A stretch of DNA of 64,000 nt from G963665185 sp963665185. GTDB taxonomy: Bacteria > Desulfobacterota > Desulfovibrionia > Desulfovibrionales > Desulfovibrionaceae. The stretch is from the NCBI GenBank assembly GCA_963665185.2, contig CAXXPO010000010.1, positions 186,001 to 250,000 of the forward strand. Direction: 5' to 3'. Under the pieces are notes generated by a model, which saw only the letters and a list, made by a program, of their open reading frames with translations, had not been told where the DNA came from and searched no databases. This document shows, one piece after another, positions 35,661-44,664 of the stretch (within the stretch, counting starts at the first letter, position 1; each line of letters starts with the position of its first letter). The position numbers and the translations under genes were made by a program.

Positions 35661-37718
35661 ATGACGAAAGAGATAAATAATTTTCTTCAGCAGCTTCATG
35701 CCGAAATTCAAGACAGAATGGCTCAAGACGTAATCAGTGGCGAAAAGACGTACTCAGAGACCGTCTTTACCGATTATATCTTGGACAGTTTGGCCGAACT
35801 GGGGGTTACTGGCTGTCCGGAGCTTTGCGATTACGAAGGCAGGCTTGGTCGAGGCCTAGTGAAGATCAATGGATTCTCTCTGGATGAAGAAAGGGGACAA
35901 CTTGACCTGTTTGTCAGTCATTACATAGGAGGGGAGTCAATCAATTTGGCTTCCAAACCTGAAATGTCAAAGTTGGCCCTCAAGGCTTATCGTTTTTTTG
36001 AGGCTTCACTTGGTGAGAAGCATGCTTCAATTGAACCTTCCACCACGGCAGCCGAACTGGCTCAGCAAATTCATGTTATGGGCGACGGTTGGCGTGAAGT
36101 CCGGATTTTTGTTCTTACAGACGGACAGTCACAAGCCAAGTCGCTCGACCTCGGACAGAGCGTCGTCCCTTCGGTGCACTGTGAAATATGGGACATCGAG
36201 AGGCTTCATAGGGGCTTGCAGGCAGGCTTGCCCAGAGATGAGATCATAGTCGATTTTGAAATGTTTCCATGTGGGGCCTTGCCATGCATTACCATTTCGG
36301 GAAAAACCCGGGACTATACGGCATATTTCACGATTATGCCGGGAGAGGTCCTGTCCGAACTCTACAAAGAATATAATGCGCGTCTTTTAGAACTTAATGT
36401 CCGCTCATTCCTTTCCATACGGGGGCAGGTGAACAAGGGGATACGAAAGACCATCCACGAGGAGCCTGAAAAATTTTTGGCATATAATAACGGCATAGTT
36501 GTGACTGTCGATGGAATGCTTCTGGGCGAGTCTGAATCTGGCCAGACCATCATCAAAAAACTTACGGGTTTTCAGATTGTCAACGGCGGTCAAACCACAG
36601 CTTCAATACATCGTGCACAAACGATCGATAAAATAGATATTTCGGATGTGATGGTCCCTACCAAGATTATTGCGATCAATGCAAATCAAATGGAGGAAAT
36701 GGTTCCCAGGATTTCTCGTAATGCCAATACGCAAAATACGGTACAACTCGCTGACTTCTCGGCGAACGATCCGTATCACGTTGAAATGGAGAGGCTTTCA
36801 AACACAATATGGTGTCCAGATCAAAATGGTCGATGGTTTTACGAAAGGTCACGCGGTCAATACCAGGTTGCCAAGATGAAGGTCGCGAAGTCACCAGCCC
36901 AGACCAAGAAATTCAACAAGATAACACCGACGGTTCGCAAGTTTGTCAAGACCGACTTGGCAAAGTACATCAACTCCTGGGAACAAAAACCCCATCAGGT
37001 CAGCTTCGGAGCCCAGAAGAATTTTAATTTTTTTATGCAAAGCTTAAGGAATGGTAGGGCCAAGGATTGGCTTCCAGATGACGATTACTATCGGGAATTC
37101 ATTGCGATGGCGATTTTGTTCAAGGAGACATACAAGATTGTTCGAAAGATACACTTCCCTTCTGGTATGACGAACATCACGGCCTATACCGTGTCCTATC
37201 TTTCGTGGCGAACAGGAGGAAATCTCGATTTGCTGGGGATATGGCAGTCTCAGAGGCTATCAGAAGGTCTTCAAGATCTGCTCACAGATTGGGCAAAAAA
37301 AATGTATGACCTGCTTCACACCACCGCCAAAGGACGGATGATCACGGAGTGGGCGAAGAAGGAGAAGGCATGGGAAGCAGCCAAAGGGCTTGAGGTCGAG
37401 TTGCCTGATCCCTTGCCTCGCGAGATGTCGGAACGAGTCAAGATGGTAAAAGGAGGGGGGGGCAAGGTTCGAGTGCAGGAGGAATTGTCTCCTGAGGATT
37501 TTCGGAATATCGAGACCTGTAAGAACTATGATGGCGAGCAGTGGCTCAGAATGCACGCTTGGGGACTGAAAACGGGTGGGCTGACAAGAAAACATATTGG
37601 AGTGGCCCATACCTTGTCTGGGTATGCTGCCAGCGGCTGGCTGAAGGGGCCATCAAGGAAACAGGCCTACTTGGGGGTTCAGATTATCAATTTGTATCTA
37701 GAGGCCCAGTCCGAATAA
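35661..37718 (+). CDS. AIPR-family (abortive infection phage resistance) protein
   Basis: This is a 685-residue protein starting at ATG 35661. The AIPR domain is recognisable in the centre: LNVRSFLSIRGQVNKGIRKTI near residue 245, FLAYNNGIVV near 270, FQIVNGGQTTASIH near 303 and VPRISRNANTQNTVQLADF near 345. The N-terminal 150 residues (ETVFTDYILDSLAEL, RGQLDLFVSHY) look like a nuclease-type alpha/beta domain; the biochemical role of AIPR is not settled. Its place between a nuclease and a methylase supports recognition or signalling within one defence complex. The last 150 residues are unassigned. Confidence 0.82.
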   Translation: MTKEINNFLQQLHAEIQDRMAQDVISGEKTYSETVFTDYILDSLAELGVTGCPELCDYEGRLGRGLVKINGFSLDEERGQLDLFVSHYIGGESINLASKPEMSKLALKAYRFFEASLGEKHASIEPSTTAAELAQQIHVMGDGWREVRIFVLTDGQSQAKSLDLGQSVVPSVHCEIWDIERLHRGLQAGLPRDEIIVDFEMFPCGALPCITISGKTRDYTAYFTIMPGEVLSELYKEYNARLLELNVRSFLSIRGQVNKGIRKTIHEEPEKFLAYNNGIVVTVDGMLLGESESGQTIIKKLTGFQIVNGGQTTASIHRAQTIDKIDISDVMVPTKIIAINANQMEEMVPRISRNANTQNTVQLADFSANDPYHVEMERLSNTIWCPDQNGRWFYERSRGQYQVAKMKVAKSPAQTKKFNKITPTVRKFVKTDLAKYINSWEQKPHQVSFGAQKNFNFFMQSLRNGRAKDWLPDDDYYREFIAMAILFKETYKIVRKIHFPSGMTNITAYTVSYLSWRTGGNLDLLGIWQSQRLSEGLQDLLTDWAKKMYDLLHTTAKGRMITEWAKKEKAWEAAKGLEVELPDPLPREMSERVKMVKGGGGKVRVQEELSPEDFRNIETCKNYDGEQWLRMHAWGLKTGGLTRKHIGVAHTLSGYAASGWLKGPSRKQAYLGVQIINLYLEAQSE

Positions 37719-37782
37719 CACATTGGAATAAATTCAGAGTATCGAATCGGGCCTGGCTAGGCGGGCTGGAATTGTTTATGAC

Positions 37783-38811
37783 ATGGTAATGAAATCAGAC
37801 ATAAGAGTATTGGACCTTTTCTCCGGTGGTGGGGGAAGCAGCTGGGGAGCGTTTAAAGCCGGAGCAACAATTTGTTGTGGGATTGATGCGTGGGAAGTTG
37901 CTAGTGCAGTGTATGATGATAATTTTCCAGGTTGTGCTGTCAATTCAACTATTACTTCGGACAGCGATCCACGTGAAATAGGCAAATATGGTCCCTTTGA
38001 TATGCTATTGGCTTCTCCGGAATGTACCAACCATTCCTGTGCGAGAGGGAATCGTCCTAAAGACGAATCGAGTAGGATGACGGCCAGCCATGTCCTCAAT
38101 TATATCAGATATTTTACCCCTAGATGGATAGTCATTGAGAATGTCGTCAATATGAAAAGGTGGAGAAGATATTCTGGTCTGCTGGATTCCCTCGAATCCA
38201 TGGGGTACAAGCTTAATGAGCAGATTCTTGATGCATCTCATTTTGGTGTGCCTCAGTCTCGAAGGAGATTGTTTATCTTAGGGGATAGATTGGTCAATCC
38301 ACTTGATGTGGTACCAACTACAAAACTTTGCCCTCCACCTGCACGCACAGTACTTGATCCTTCTGGGACATGGAAGACATCCCCTTTGCTGGCTCCTAAA
38401 AGGGCCAGGGCAACGATTGAACGTGTCATGCGAGCCCAAAAGAAACTACCCCCAGGCGAAGATTTTCTTGTTGTCTATTATGGCAGCGATGCTGCTGGCG
38501 GTTGGCAGTCCTTGGATAAACCATTGAGGACGCTGACTACTCTGGACAGGTTTGGGCTTGTCGAAAACACCTCTCAGGGGTTGACGTTGAGGATGCTCCA
38601 GGTTCCGGAATTGCAACGAGCGATGGGGTTGGGACCAGATTTTCGATTACTGCATGGCACAAGGCGCAACAAGGTTAAAATCCTGGGAAATGGCGTGTGT
38701 GCACCTGTAATGCAAGCGATTGTTGCGACATTGACCTTGCGTGAATGTATGCCGTCGGCTTCCCTGCAGCTGGGAAGCTTTGATGATATTCCGATGGCAA
38801 GTTGCGGGTAG
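37783..38811 (+). CDS. C5-cytosine DNA methyltransferase
   Basis: This is a 342-residue enzyme with motif I VLDLFSGGGGSSWGA and motif IV ASPECTNHSCARG, catalytic Cys81 in a PEC rather than the usual PPC context. Motif VI IVIENV and motif VIII QSRRRLFI follow. The short target-recognition region covers about residues 190-260, and motifs IX/X are RMLQVPELQRAMG and GNGVCAPVM. It marks host DNA so that the upstream Z1 nuclease complex spares it, and Vsr repairs the T-G mismatches it promotes. It is separated from the AIPR gene by 64 bp. A second in-frame ATG lies at 37789. A terminator follows at 38904. Confidence 0.9.
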   Translation: MVMKSDIRVLDLFSGGGGSSWGAFKAGATICCGIDAWEVASAVYDDNFPGCAVNSTITSDSDPREIGKYGPFDMLLASPECTNHSCARGNRPKDESSRMTASHVLNYIRYFTPRWIVIENVVNMKRWRRYSGLLDSLESMGYKLNEQILDASHFGVPQSRRRLFILGDRLVNPLDVVPTTKLCPPPARTVLDPSGTWKTSPLLAPKRARATIERVMRAQKKLPPGEDFLVVYYGSDAAGGWQSLDKPLRTLTTLDRFGLVENTSQGLTLRMLQVPELQRAMGLGPDFRLLHGTRRNKVKILGNGVCAPVMQAIVATLTLRECMPSASLQLGSFDDIPMASCG

Positions 38812-38903
38812 GTCACTGATTTGTAGTGGTTCATACTTGACTTGACAGTCGTTCTTTTTTCACGATCAAGAAGATTTTCTCACATTTCACAGTAATCTCT
38901 AAA

Positions 38904-38943
38904 ACGCATAAAGGCGGAACCCGTAGGTTCCGCCTTTATGCGT
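38904..38943 (+). terminator. Long perfect terminator closing the defence operon
   Basis: An 18-bp perfect stem (38904-38921 and 38926-38943) with loop CGTA and CCTTTATG on the descending arm. It lies 92 bp after the methyltransferase. Symmetric A- and T-rich edges make it suitable for both strands. Confidence 0.8.
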
Positions 38944-38974
38944 AGTAAAATATTGAATTGAAGTGCGTGGAAGA

Positions 38975-39194
38975 TTATTGCGCCAGCTCGTTCTCCTGGC
39001 CCAGGCCCAAAGCCTTGCGCTGCAGCTCCATGTAAAATTCGTTGGCGGCCTTGAGTTTGGCCTTGCGCTGGCGCAGGAGGCCCTTTTCAGGCTGGGAAAG
39101 GCTCGACTTGAGAGTATTCGTCAGGCGGGTCTGATGGCTCTTGGCAAACTCATGAAAAATATCCTGAGGAAGCCCTCCGACCGTTCGTTTGGCG
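38975..39194 (-). pseudogene. C-terminal remnant of an unidentified element gene (copy 1)
   Basis: The minus strand encodes about 73 residues (TVGGLPQDIFHEFAKSHQ..., KGLLRQRKAKLKAANEFYMELQ, ending GQENELAQ) with no start codon and an upstream stop. The same sequence occurs in the broken gene at 50401-52172, where an IS3 element interrupts it. I do not recognise the family. Here Arg (CGA) stands at 39185-39187, where the other copy has TGA. Confidence 0.65.
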
Positions 39195-39270
39195 GAATGG
39201 CCGCCGTACTGGATATTTTTTTGCCTAAATCATTTGCCACACAACACGTTTGGATGTGAACTTCATCCTC

Positions 39271-39348
39271 CTCCTTATGCAATTTTATGCAATTCCATGC
39301 GAATCCATTTTATTCAATGCGAACTAATGCGATTTAGTGAGAATCCGC
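39271..39348 (+). repeat. Helically phased 10-bp repeat array
   Basis: From 39271 the sequence divides into consecutive 10-mers, most ending in ATGC: ctccttATGC, aattttATGC, aattccATGC, gaatccattt, tattcaATGC, gaactaATGC, gatttagtga, then gaatccgc. ATGC recurs at 39277, 39287, 39297, 39317 and 39327, exactly one or two helical turns apart. It looks like an iteron-type binding array for a protein that lies on one DNA face. It sits just before the oriT-like hairpins. Confidence 0.6.
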
Positions 39349-39365
39349 CTATCCATTCGAAACCA

Positions 39366-39395
39366 TAGACTTTTTTGCAGGAAATCGCGTATACT
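39366..39395 (+). promoter_or_regulatory. Candidate promoter of the rha-mobC-relaxase operon
   Basis: TAGACT (39366-39371), an 18-bp spacer and TATACT (39390-39395). The transcript would run through both hairpins at 39421-39480 before the rha start at 39562. Moderate match to the sigma-70 consensus. Confidence 0.45.
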
Positions 39396-39420
39396 TCACC
39401 GGAGTCCGAAGGCAGGACAG

Positions 39421-39480
39421 GTGAGGTAGGCCTGTCATTTGACAGGCTCACCTCACGGCCATCCCACAAGGCTGGGATGG
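39421..39480 (+). other. oriT candidate: two adjacent inverted repeats
   Basis: A 17-bp inverted repeat (39421-39437 and 39440-39456; 15 of 17 positions pair, 2-nt loop) is followed at once by CCATCCCA (39459-39466), loop CAAGGC, TGGGATGG (39473-39480). Together with the phased repeats just upstream and the MobC/TraJ-like and relaxase genes just downstream, this has the make-up of a transfer origin. I cannot point to the nic site. Confidence 0.5.
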
Positions 39481-39561
39481 GAAAGCTTATTCGCCTTCGG
39501 CTCAACGCACGGACGCCAGCACAATGCCGTTAGCCCAACCCAACCTCAAGTGGAGTACGCA

Positions 39562-40416
39562 ATGTCTGAAAAAACCAATGAAACCAAAGAAATGAAAGAA
39601 ATTGTCGAGCTCATGGTGAAAGACGATCAGCCGGTTGTTTCCTCTCTTCTGGTCGCCAGGCATTTTGAAAAGCTGCATAAAAATGTGCTTCAAGCCATCG
39701 AACAGCTTGAAGTCCCGGAAGACTTTTGCCAGCTCAATTTTCAGCCCACATCCCATCAGGTCGCACAACCGAACGGAGGGTACCGAGAGGAGCCCGCCGT
39801 CAACATGACCCGCGACGGCTTCACCCTGCTGGCCATGGGATTCACCGGCAAAAAGGCCATGGCCTGGAAGCTCAGGTACATCGAGGCCTTCAACGCCATG
39901 GAAAGGGAACTGCGCAAGCGCTCCGAACCGCCCTCGGTCACTCCGCGCTACAACTACCTGCCTGCCGATCCACAAGCCGTTCGCGCCCTGGAAGGACTCA
40001 TCGACTATTGGAGTTTTCTGGAAGCCTTTCCCAGGGAAGAGGCGATCAAACAGATTCTGGCGTTCACGCGCAGCACATCCCTGAAAGAACTGAATGCGGT
40101 CAGTGTGCTCAGCTCGTTCTATTTCGTTCAGGCATGTCTTTGCGGAACAGACAAGTCAGAAGACCGCACCCCCTGCCCTCCCGACGACCTCCGGCCGATC
40201 CTTGGTCTGATGGATTACTGGCTGTACAAGGTCGAGGACAGCACGATCCAAAACATTCAGGACATCATCTGCAAGGGATGCCGCGCCGAAGCCCTGGAGC
40301 GGATCCCGGCGTGCGATATCGCCAGGGTGGTGCATTTCACCTGGGGAAGACTCCAGTACGACCTGGGATACCAGCAGGCCATCCGGGATCATCGGGGAAG
40401 GCTCCATGCCGTCTAG
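39562..40416 (+). CDS. Rha-family regulatory protein
   Basis: This is a 284-residue protein starting at ATG 39562 behind GGAG. The N-terminal half matches phage Rha regulators: VVSSLLVARHFEKLHKNVLQAIEQL, then NMTRDGFTLLAMGFTGKKAMAWKLRYIEAFNAME near residue 85. The C-terminal half (about residues 135-284) is helical and unassigned. Rha proteins are antirepressor-like regulators in temperate phages. Here the gene opens the mobilisation operon and overlaps the next gene by 11 bp, so it may control transfer. Confidence 0.8.
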   Translation: MSEKTNETKEMKEIVELMVKDDQPVVSSLLVARHFEKLHKNVLQAIEQLEVPEDFCQLNFQPTSHQVAQPNGGYREEPAVNMTRDGFTLLAMGFTGKKAMAWKLRYIEAFNAMERELRKRSEPPSVTPRYNYLPADPQAVRALEGLIDYWSFLEAFPREEAIKQILAFTRSTSLKELNAVSVLSSFYFVQACLCGTDKSEDRTPCPPDDLRPILGLMDYWLYKVEDSTIQNIQDIICKGCRAEALERIPACDIARVVHFTWGRLQYDLGYQQAIRDHRGRLHAV

Positions 40417-40723
40417 AAAAAAGGCCATGAAGGTCTACCTGGCCGACGAGGAGTATGCCCGCATTGTCCAGCTCAGCGAACAGTGCGGGCTGTCCATGTC
40501 CGAGTACGGCAAACGCTCGTGCCTTGGGCAGAAGCTCGTCAGCGTGCTGGACCATAAGCTGATCCGGGAACTGATCCGCATAAACGGCGACCTGGGGCGG
40601 CTGGGCGGCCTGCTCAAGATGTGGCTGACCAACGAAGACGGCTTTGAGCAGGAAGCGCGGGATCTGCTGGAGTCCATTGAAGATACCGGGCAGCTCCTGC
40701 ACAGGAAAATCCTCAAACTGTGA
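40406..40723 (+). CDS. MobC/TraJ-like relaxosome accessory protein
   Basis: This 105-residue basic protein has an N-terminal ribbon-helix-helix (KKAMKVYLADEEYARIVQLSEQCGLSMSEYGKRSCLG) and a helical tail with the family motif LIRELIRINGDLGRLGGLLKMWL. Proteins of this kind bind oriT and help the relaxase open the strands. The stop overlaps the relaxase GTG start as GTGA, giving tight coupling. The DNA it binds may be the phased array or hairpins at 39271-39480. Confidence 0.82.
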   Translation: MPSRKKAMKVYLADEEYARIVQLSEQCGLSMSEYGKRSCLGQKLVSVLDHKLIRELIRINGDLGRLGGLLKMWLTNEDGFEQEARDLLESIEDTGQLLHRKILKL

Positions 40724-43700
40724 TCAGCCGACGCATTCATACCAAACCGGAAAACGACGACTATGGCCGTCTGGCCCGGTACTGCGCGGACACCCGCAAC
40801 AGCGGCGAAAAGGTCCTGGTCAGCTGGCATCGCGGCTGCGATGCGGACGACTACCAGCTTGGCATCAGGGAGGTTGAAGCCACCCAACAGCTCAACACGC
40901 GCAGTCAAAAGGAAAAGACCTACCACCTCATTGTCTCCTTCCGGACAGAGGACGAACCGTTGCTGACGCCGGAAATCTTCCGCGAGATCGAGGAAGAGTT
41001 TGCCCGGGCGCTCGGTTTCAACGAGCATCAGCGACATTGCGGAGTGCACAAGAACACCAACAACGTCCACATGCACGTGGCCTACAACATGATCCACCCG
41101 CTGAGGCTGACGCGCCACGAGCCATACCGGGACTACCGGAAGCGGGATGAAGTCGCCCGGAGGCTGGAGCAACGCTTCGGCCTGGTCATCGACAATGGCC
41201 GCCAGCCCGAAGAATCCCCCAAGCGCACCAATGACAAGGCCGCGCTTTTCGAGGCGCACACGGGCCGCCAATCGTTCGCCGGCTACGTCGCGGAACACAA
41301 GGAAGAGCTGGCAAAAACCTTGGAGTGCTCCGGCTGGAAGGAATTTCATGCAGGCCTGGCCGGATTCGGGCTGGGATTGAAACTGCGTGGCCGTGGCTGC
41401 GTGATTCACGACCTTTACAGCCACCATACCGTCAAGGCCAGCAGTCTGGGCCGCGAGTTCTCCAGGCAGGCCCTGGAACGCGGATTCGGCCTGTTTGAAG
41501 AAAGCCTGGTTGTCGCGCCAGAGCCAGCCGTCCGCTATGAGGCCGGGCCGTTGCAGCCGCATCCGGACACGCAGGAACTTTTTGAAGAATTCCGCCGGGC
41601 ATTGGAAGCACCGCGAGTGCCAGACACGCAGGCTGTCACCCGAAGCTGGAGCACCTACCTCAAACGCCGTGCAGTGGAGGGAGATCCTCTTGCCCTGGAG
41701 GTCCTGCGGTCCCGGCCTGTCACAGGGGGAACACCGGCGCCTGCCACGGAGCGCACGACACCGGACCAGGAAGGCCCGACAGCCGCAGATCCTTTGGACA
41801 AAGAACGGATGTTGCTCACCGCGTTCCGGGAAATCACCGAACGGCGCGGAATATTTCAGATGCCAGCCCTGCATGCCGAAGTCTTGGAGTATGCCAGGCT
41901 CCGAGGGCATTCACTGGCCACCGAAGACGTTGCGGGTTTCTTTTCACGCCCGGACATGGCCAGCCGTTTTGTGGCCATGGCGGGAAGCAATCCGCTCAAT
42001 CCCGAATACACGACCAGGGAGCTGCTTCAGGCAGAGATGGACAACCGCATGTATCTGTCCCTGGGCCGGAAACGCTTGCCATCCGTCCTTACCGATAAGG
42101 AAACGGCTGAAAAATTGGATGCCAAGGCGGAAAAGCTGTTCAGCTTTGCCTTTGCCGGGGAGCAGCGCGAGGCCGCCCTGGGCATTCTCACTTCCGAGGA
42201 CTTCATCACCTGCGTCCAGGGCGATCCCGGAACAGGCAAGACCACCATGCTCCAGGCGGTTGTGGCCACACATGGGGCGCACCGGACTACAGGCTTGTCC
42301 AAGGCCGGCCTGGCCGCCAAGAAGCTGGGAGATGAAGCCGGAATGCGGTCCATGACCATCGACCGCTTCTGCATCGACTACGAGCGCAGACTCCTGGCCC
42401 TGGCCTCGGACAGAAGCCCGAAAATCCTTGAGGATACGGCGTACATCGAAAAGGCCTTTTCCCAAGGTCAGGGGCTGCTCATCGTGGACGAGGCCTCGAT
42501 GATGGGCAGCATGGATGCAAGCCGTTTGTGCGCCATTGCCGCCCGTGAGAAAGCGCGTCTGGTTCTGGTGGGCGATACGCGGCAGCTTCCCGGCGTCGGC
42601 GCGGGCAAGCCCTTTGAGCTGTGGCAGGAACAGGGGGCACCGACATTCAGGTTGAAGGAGATCCGACGCCAGCAAAACACTCAGGAACGAGCGGCTGTCG
42701 AGGCAGTGACCCTGCACGACGACGTAACGGCCGCGCTGGAACTGCTGGAAAGCGCAGACGCATCCCACGTCCGGATTATTGGAGAAAAAGGTGAACGGAC
42801 CTCCCTGATCGTGGCGGAATACTTCAAACACCTTGACCGGTCGGGGATAAGACCGTTGCTGATCACTTCGCTGAACAAGGACCGCCTGCTTTTCAACCAG
42901 GAAATAAGGAAAGAACTCAAACTGCGCGGCCAGATCGTAAACGAAACCAAGATCAGACAGGAGGTGGAGCTTCCCACAGGGGAAGTACAGACAAGAGAAA
43001 TGGCAGTGGGCGACGAGATTCTTTTCACCCGCAGGCCCTCAGGACAGAAAGTCCGGGTTACGGGCGAGCAGGTAATCTTGAACGGAACCCGCGCCCGGAT
43101 TACCGCCCTGAAAGGCCGGGAATACACCGTGGCGTTCGAAAACGGAGACACCGCCAGCTTCAACGGTCGCGAGTTCCGCCATTTCGACCACGCCTACAGC
43201 CTGTCCACGTACAAGGCCCAGGGCCAGAGTGCGGACGCGCACGTCATCTACCATGCCCCGGTCTCTTCCCCCCTGCTGACGCGCAATGAATTCCTCGTGG
43301 GCATCTCGCGCAACAAGCACCATGTTTCCATCTATACGGACTCCAGGGAAAAACTGCTGGAAAAAGCCCGCAAGCTGGCGGTCAAAAAGACCACGCTGGA
43401 AACATTCGAGCACGGGGTAATACGCTCCGAAGGGACGCCGTACCTGAAGGCCCTGAGTGCTGCGGTCAGCAAGCGCACCTTCGCGGATGCCCAGGCCAGG
43501 AAGGAACGGGAAGCTGCAACCCAAAAGGCCGGTGACTGGAACAAGGTATCCTTTGCCGAACGCAAACGCATCAATGCCTTGTATCGGGATGCCCGCGATA
43601 CCTTTCACGACGCGCTGGCAGAGGCAGCGAAGCTTGCCGCGCAGCCGAACGGATTGGAAGCCGACGCCCTCCAGTGCCAGAAGGAATTTCAGGACACCGT

Positions 43701-44613
43701 AGGAACACTGGAGGCTGTTCAGGGAGAGAAACGCCGGCAGGCCATGGCCGCCCGACGCAAGGCAGAAGCGGCCTTTTGCAAGACCGTTGCCCGGGAGTAC
43801 GCTCCCCAGGGACACCGCGCAAAGTGGCGGCCGGAAGAGCGGGATGTCTTTGCGCGGGATGCGGCGATGATTTCCGTGGAAAAACAACGACTGCTCACGG
43901 AATACCGGATTGCCCATGAGAAACGTCGGGCAGCCTGGAAAATGCTCCGCCAGGAAAAAGAGCACCGATACAGCGAACTCCGCTCCAAATGGCAGACGCA
44001 GCGAACACAATGGAAACGAAACAACGCCCTGCTGGGCCGGGACACCATGCGTCTGATTGCGCTTTCCAAGGCCCGGCAGTTGGCGGAAGAGGAAAAACTT
44101 CGTGCGGAATTCGTGAAACGCCGCAACCAACTCCGCGAAGAAATGCCCTTCCTCGGCTGGTCCGGCTTTGTTCAGCACAAAGCCCGAAACAACGACAAGG
44201 CCGCCCTGGAAATCTGGAGCACCATGGGCGAGACGCCATCGCTCGCCATGGACCGGGAGCAGTCTTCCGAACAGCTTTTGAACTCCCTGCAACGCCGCGT
44301 GGATAACCGGGGCAACATTCTCTACACCCTGCCCGACGGCGGCATGGTCAAGGACAATGGCCGTAAAATCCACTTCAGCCCGGACGCGCAAAGCCAAAAA
44401 GTTGCCCTGGCCCTGGCCCGGCGCAAGTACGGCGCGCATTTCGTCCGGGAACGGAACACGTTTTGCGCCGGAACCCGCCAGAAGAATGGCTACGCATACA
44501 CCTTGGACAATGGGATTATTGTTCGCGAGACAGAAAATGCTGTTTTCTGTTCAAGAGAAGATGCCGGGGCAAAACGGGTAGCCATGGAGCTGGAAGGGAG
44601 GAAGTTTGGATAA
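40720..44613 (+). CDS. MOBP-type relaxase fused to a RecD/TraA-like helicase
   Basis: This is a 1297-residue protein starting at GTG 40720. The relaxase domain has the candidate nucleophile Tyr21 in RLARYCAD and the metal-binding triad region HKNTNNVHMHVAYN with His117 and His119. The helicase part has Walker A GDPGTGKTTM near residue 501, IVDEASMMGS near 588 and the late motif AYSLSTYKAQGQS near 825. A coiled basic region (about 920-1150) precedes two LPD7-like segments at the C-terminus (LPDGGMVKDNGRKIHFS and LDNGIIVRETENAVFCS). It nicks oriT and probably unwinds the transferred strand. A fused helicase is unusual for MOBP and more common in MOBQ/MOBF. Confidence 0.88.
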   Translation: MISRRIHTKPENDDYGRLARYCADTRNSGEKVLVSWHRGCDADDYQLGIREVEATQQLNTRSQKEKTYHLIVSFRTEDEPLLTPEIFREIEEEFARALGFNEHQRHCGVHKNTNNVHMHVAYNMIHPLRLTRHEPYRDYRKRDEVARRLEQRFGLVIDNGRQPEESPKRTNDKAALFEAHTGRQSFAGYVAEHKEELAKTLECSGWKEFHAGLAGFGLGLKLRGRGCVIHDLYSHHTVKASSLGREFSRQALERGFGLFEESLVVAPEPAVRYEAGPLQPHPDTQELFEEFRRALEAPRVPDTQAVTRSWSTYLKRRAVEGDPLALEVLRSRPVTGGTPAPATERTTPDQEGPTAADPLDKERMLLTAFREITERRGIFQMPALHAEVLEYARLRGHSLATEDVAGFFSRPDMASRFVAMAGSNPLNPEYTTRELLQAEMDNRMYLSLGRKRLPSVLTDKETAEKLDAKAEKLFSFAFAGEQREAALGILTSEDFITCVQGDPGTGKTTMLQAVVATHGAHRTTGLSKAGLAAKKLGDEAGMRSMTIDRFCIDYERRLLALASDRSPKILEDTAYIEKAFSQGQGLLIVDEASMMGSMDASRLCAIAAREKARLVLVGDTRQLPGVGAGKPFELWQEQGAPTFRLKEIRRQQNTQERAAVEAVTLHDDVTAALELLESADASHVRIIGEKGERTSLIVAEYFKHLDRSGIRPLLITSLNKDRLLFNQEIRKELKLRGQIVNETKIRQEVELPTGEVQTREMAVGDEILFTRRPSGQKVRVTGEQVILNGTRARITALKGREYTVAFENGDTASFNGREFRHFDHAYSLSTYKAQGQSADAHVIYHAPVSSPLLTRNEFLVGISRNKHHVSIYTDSREKLLEKARKLAVKKTTLETFEHGVIRSEGTPYLKALSAAVSKRTFADAQARKEREAATQKAGDWNKVSFAERKRINALYRDARDTFHDALAEAAKLAAQPNGLEADALQCQKEFQDTVGTLEAVQGEKRRQAMAARRKAEAAFCKTVAREYAPQGHRAKWRPEERDVFARDAAMISVEKQRLLTEYRIAHEKRRAAWKMLRQEKEHRYSELRSKWQTQRTQWKRNNALLGRDTMRLIALSKARQLAEEEKLRAEFVKRRNQLREEMPFLGWSGFVQHKARNNDKAALEIWSTMGETPSLAMDREQSSEQLLNSLQRRVDNRGNILYTLPDGGMVKDNGRKIHFSPDAQSQKVALALARRKYGAHFVRERNTFCAGTRQKNGYAYTLDNGIIVRETENAVFCSREDAGAKRVAMELEGRKFG

Positions 44614-44664
44614 AAAAAGGACAAAGGGCTAAAGTCAAAAGCTATTGATCTCAAAAAAAGTTGA

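Noticed and set aside
38963..39259. A 98-codon plus-strand frame after the cytosine methyltransferase
   Set aside because: The opposite strand shows protein similarity to the gene at 50401-52172, so the plus-strand frame is a shadow of a remnant.
44490..44664. The C-terminal part of the IS1595 transposase frame
   Set aside because: It is antisense to the relaxase end and intergenic DNA and has no transposase similarity; transposase homology stops near 44665.
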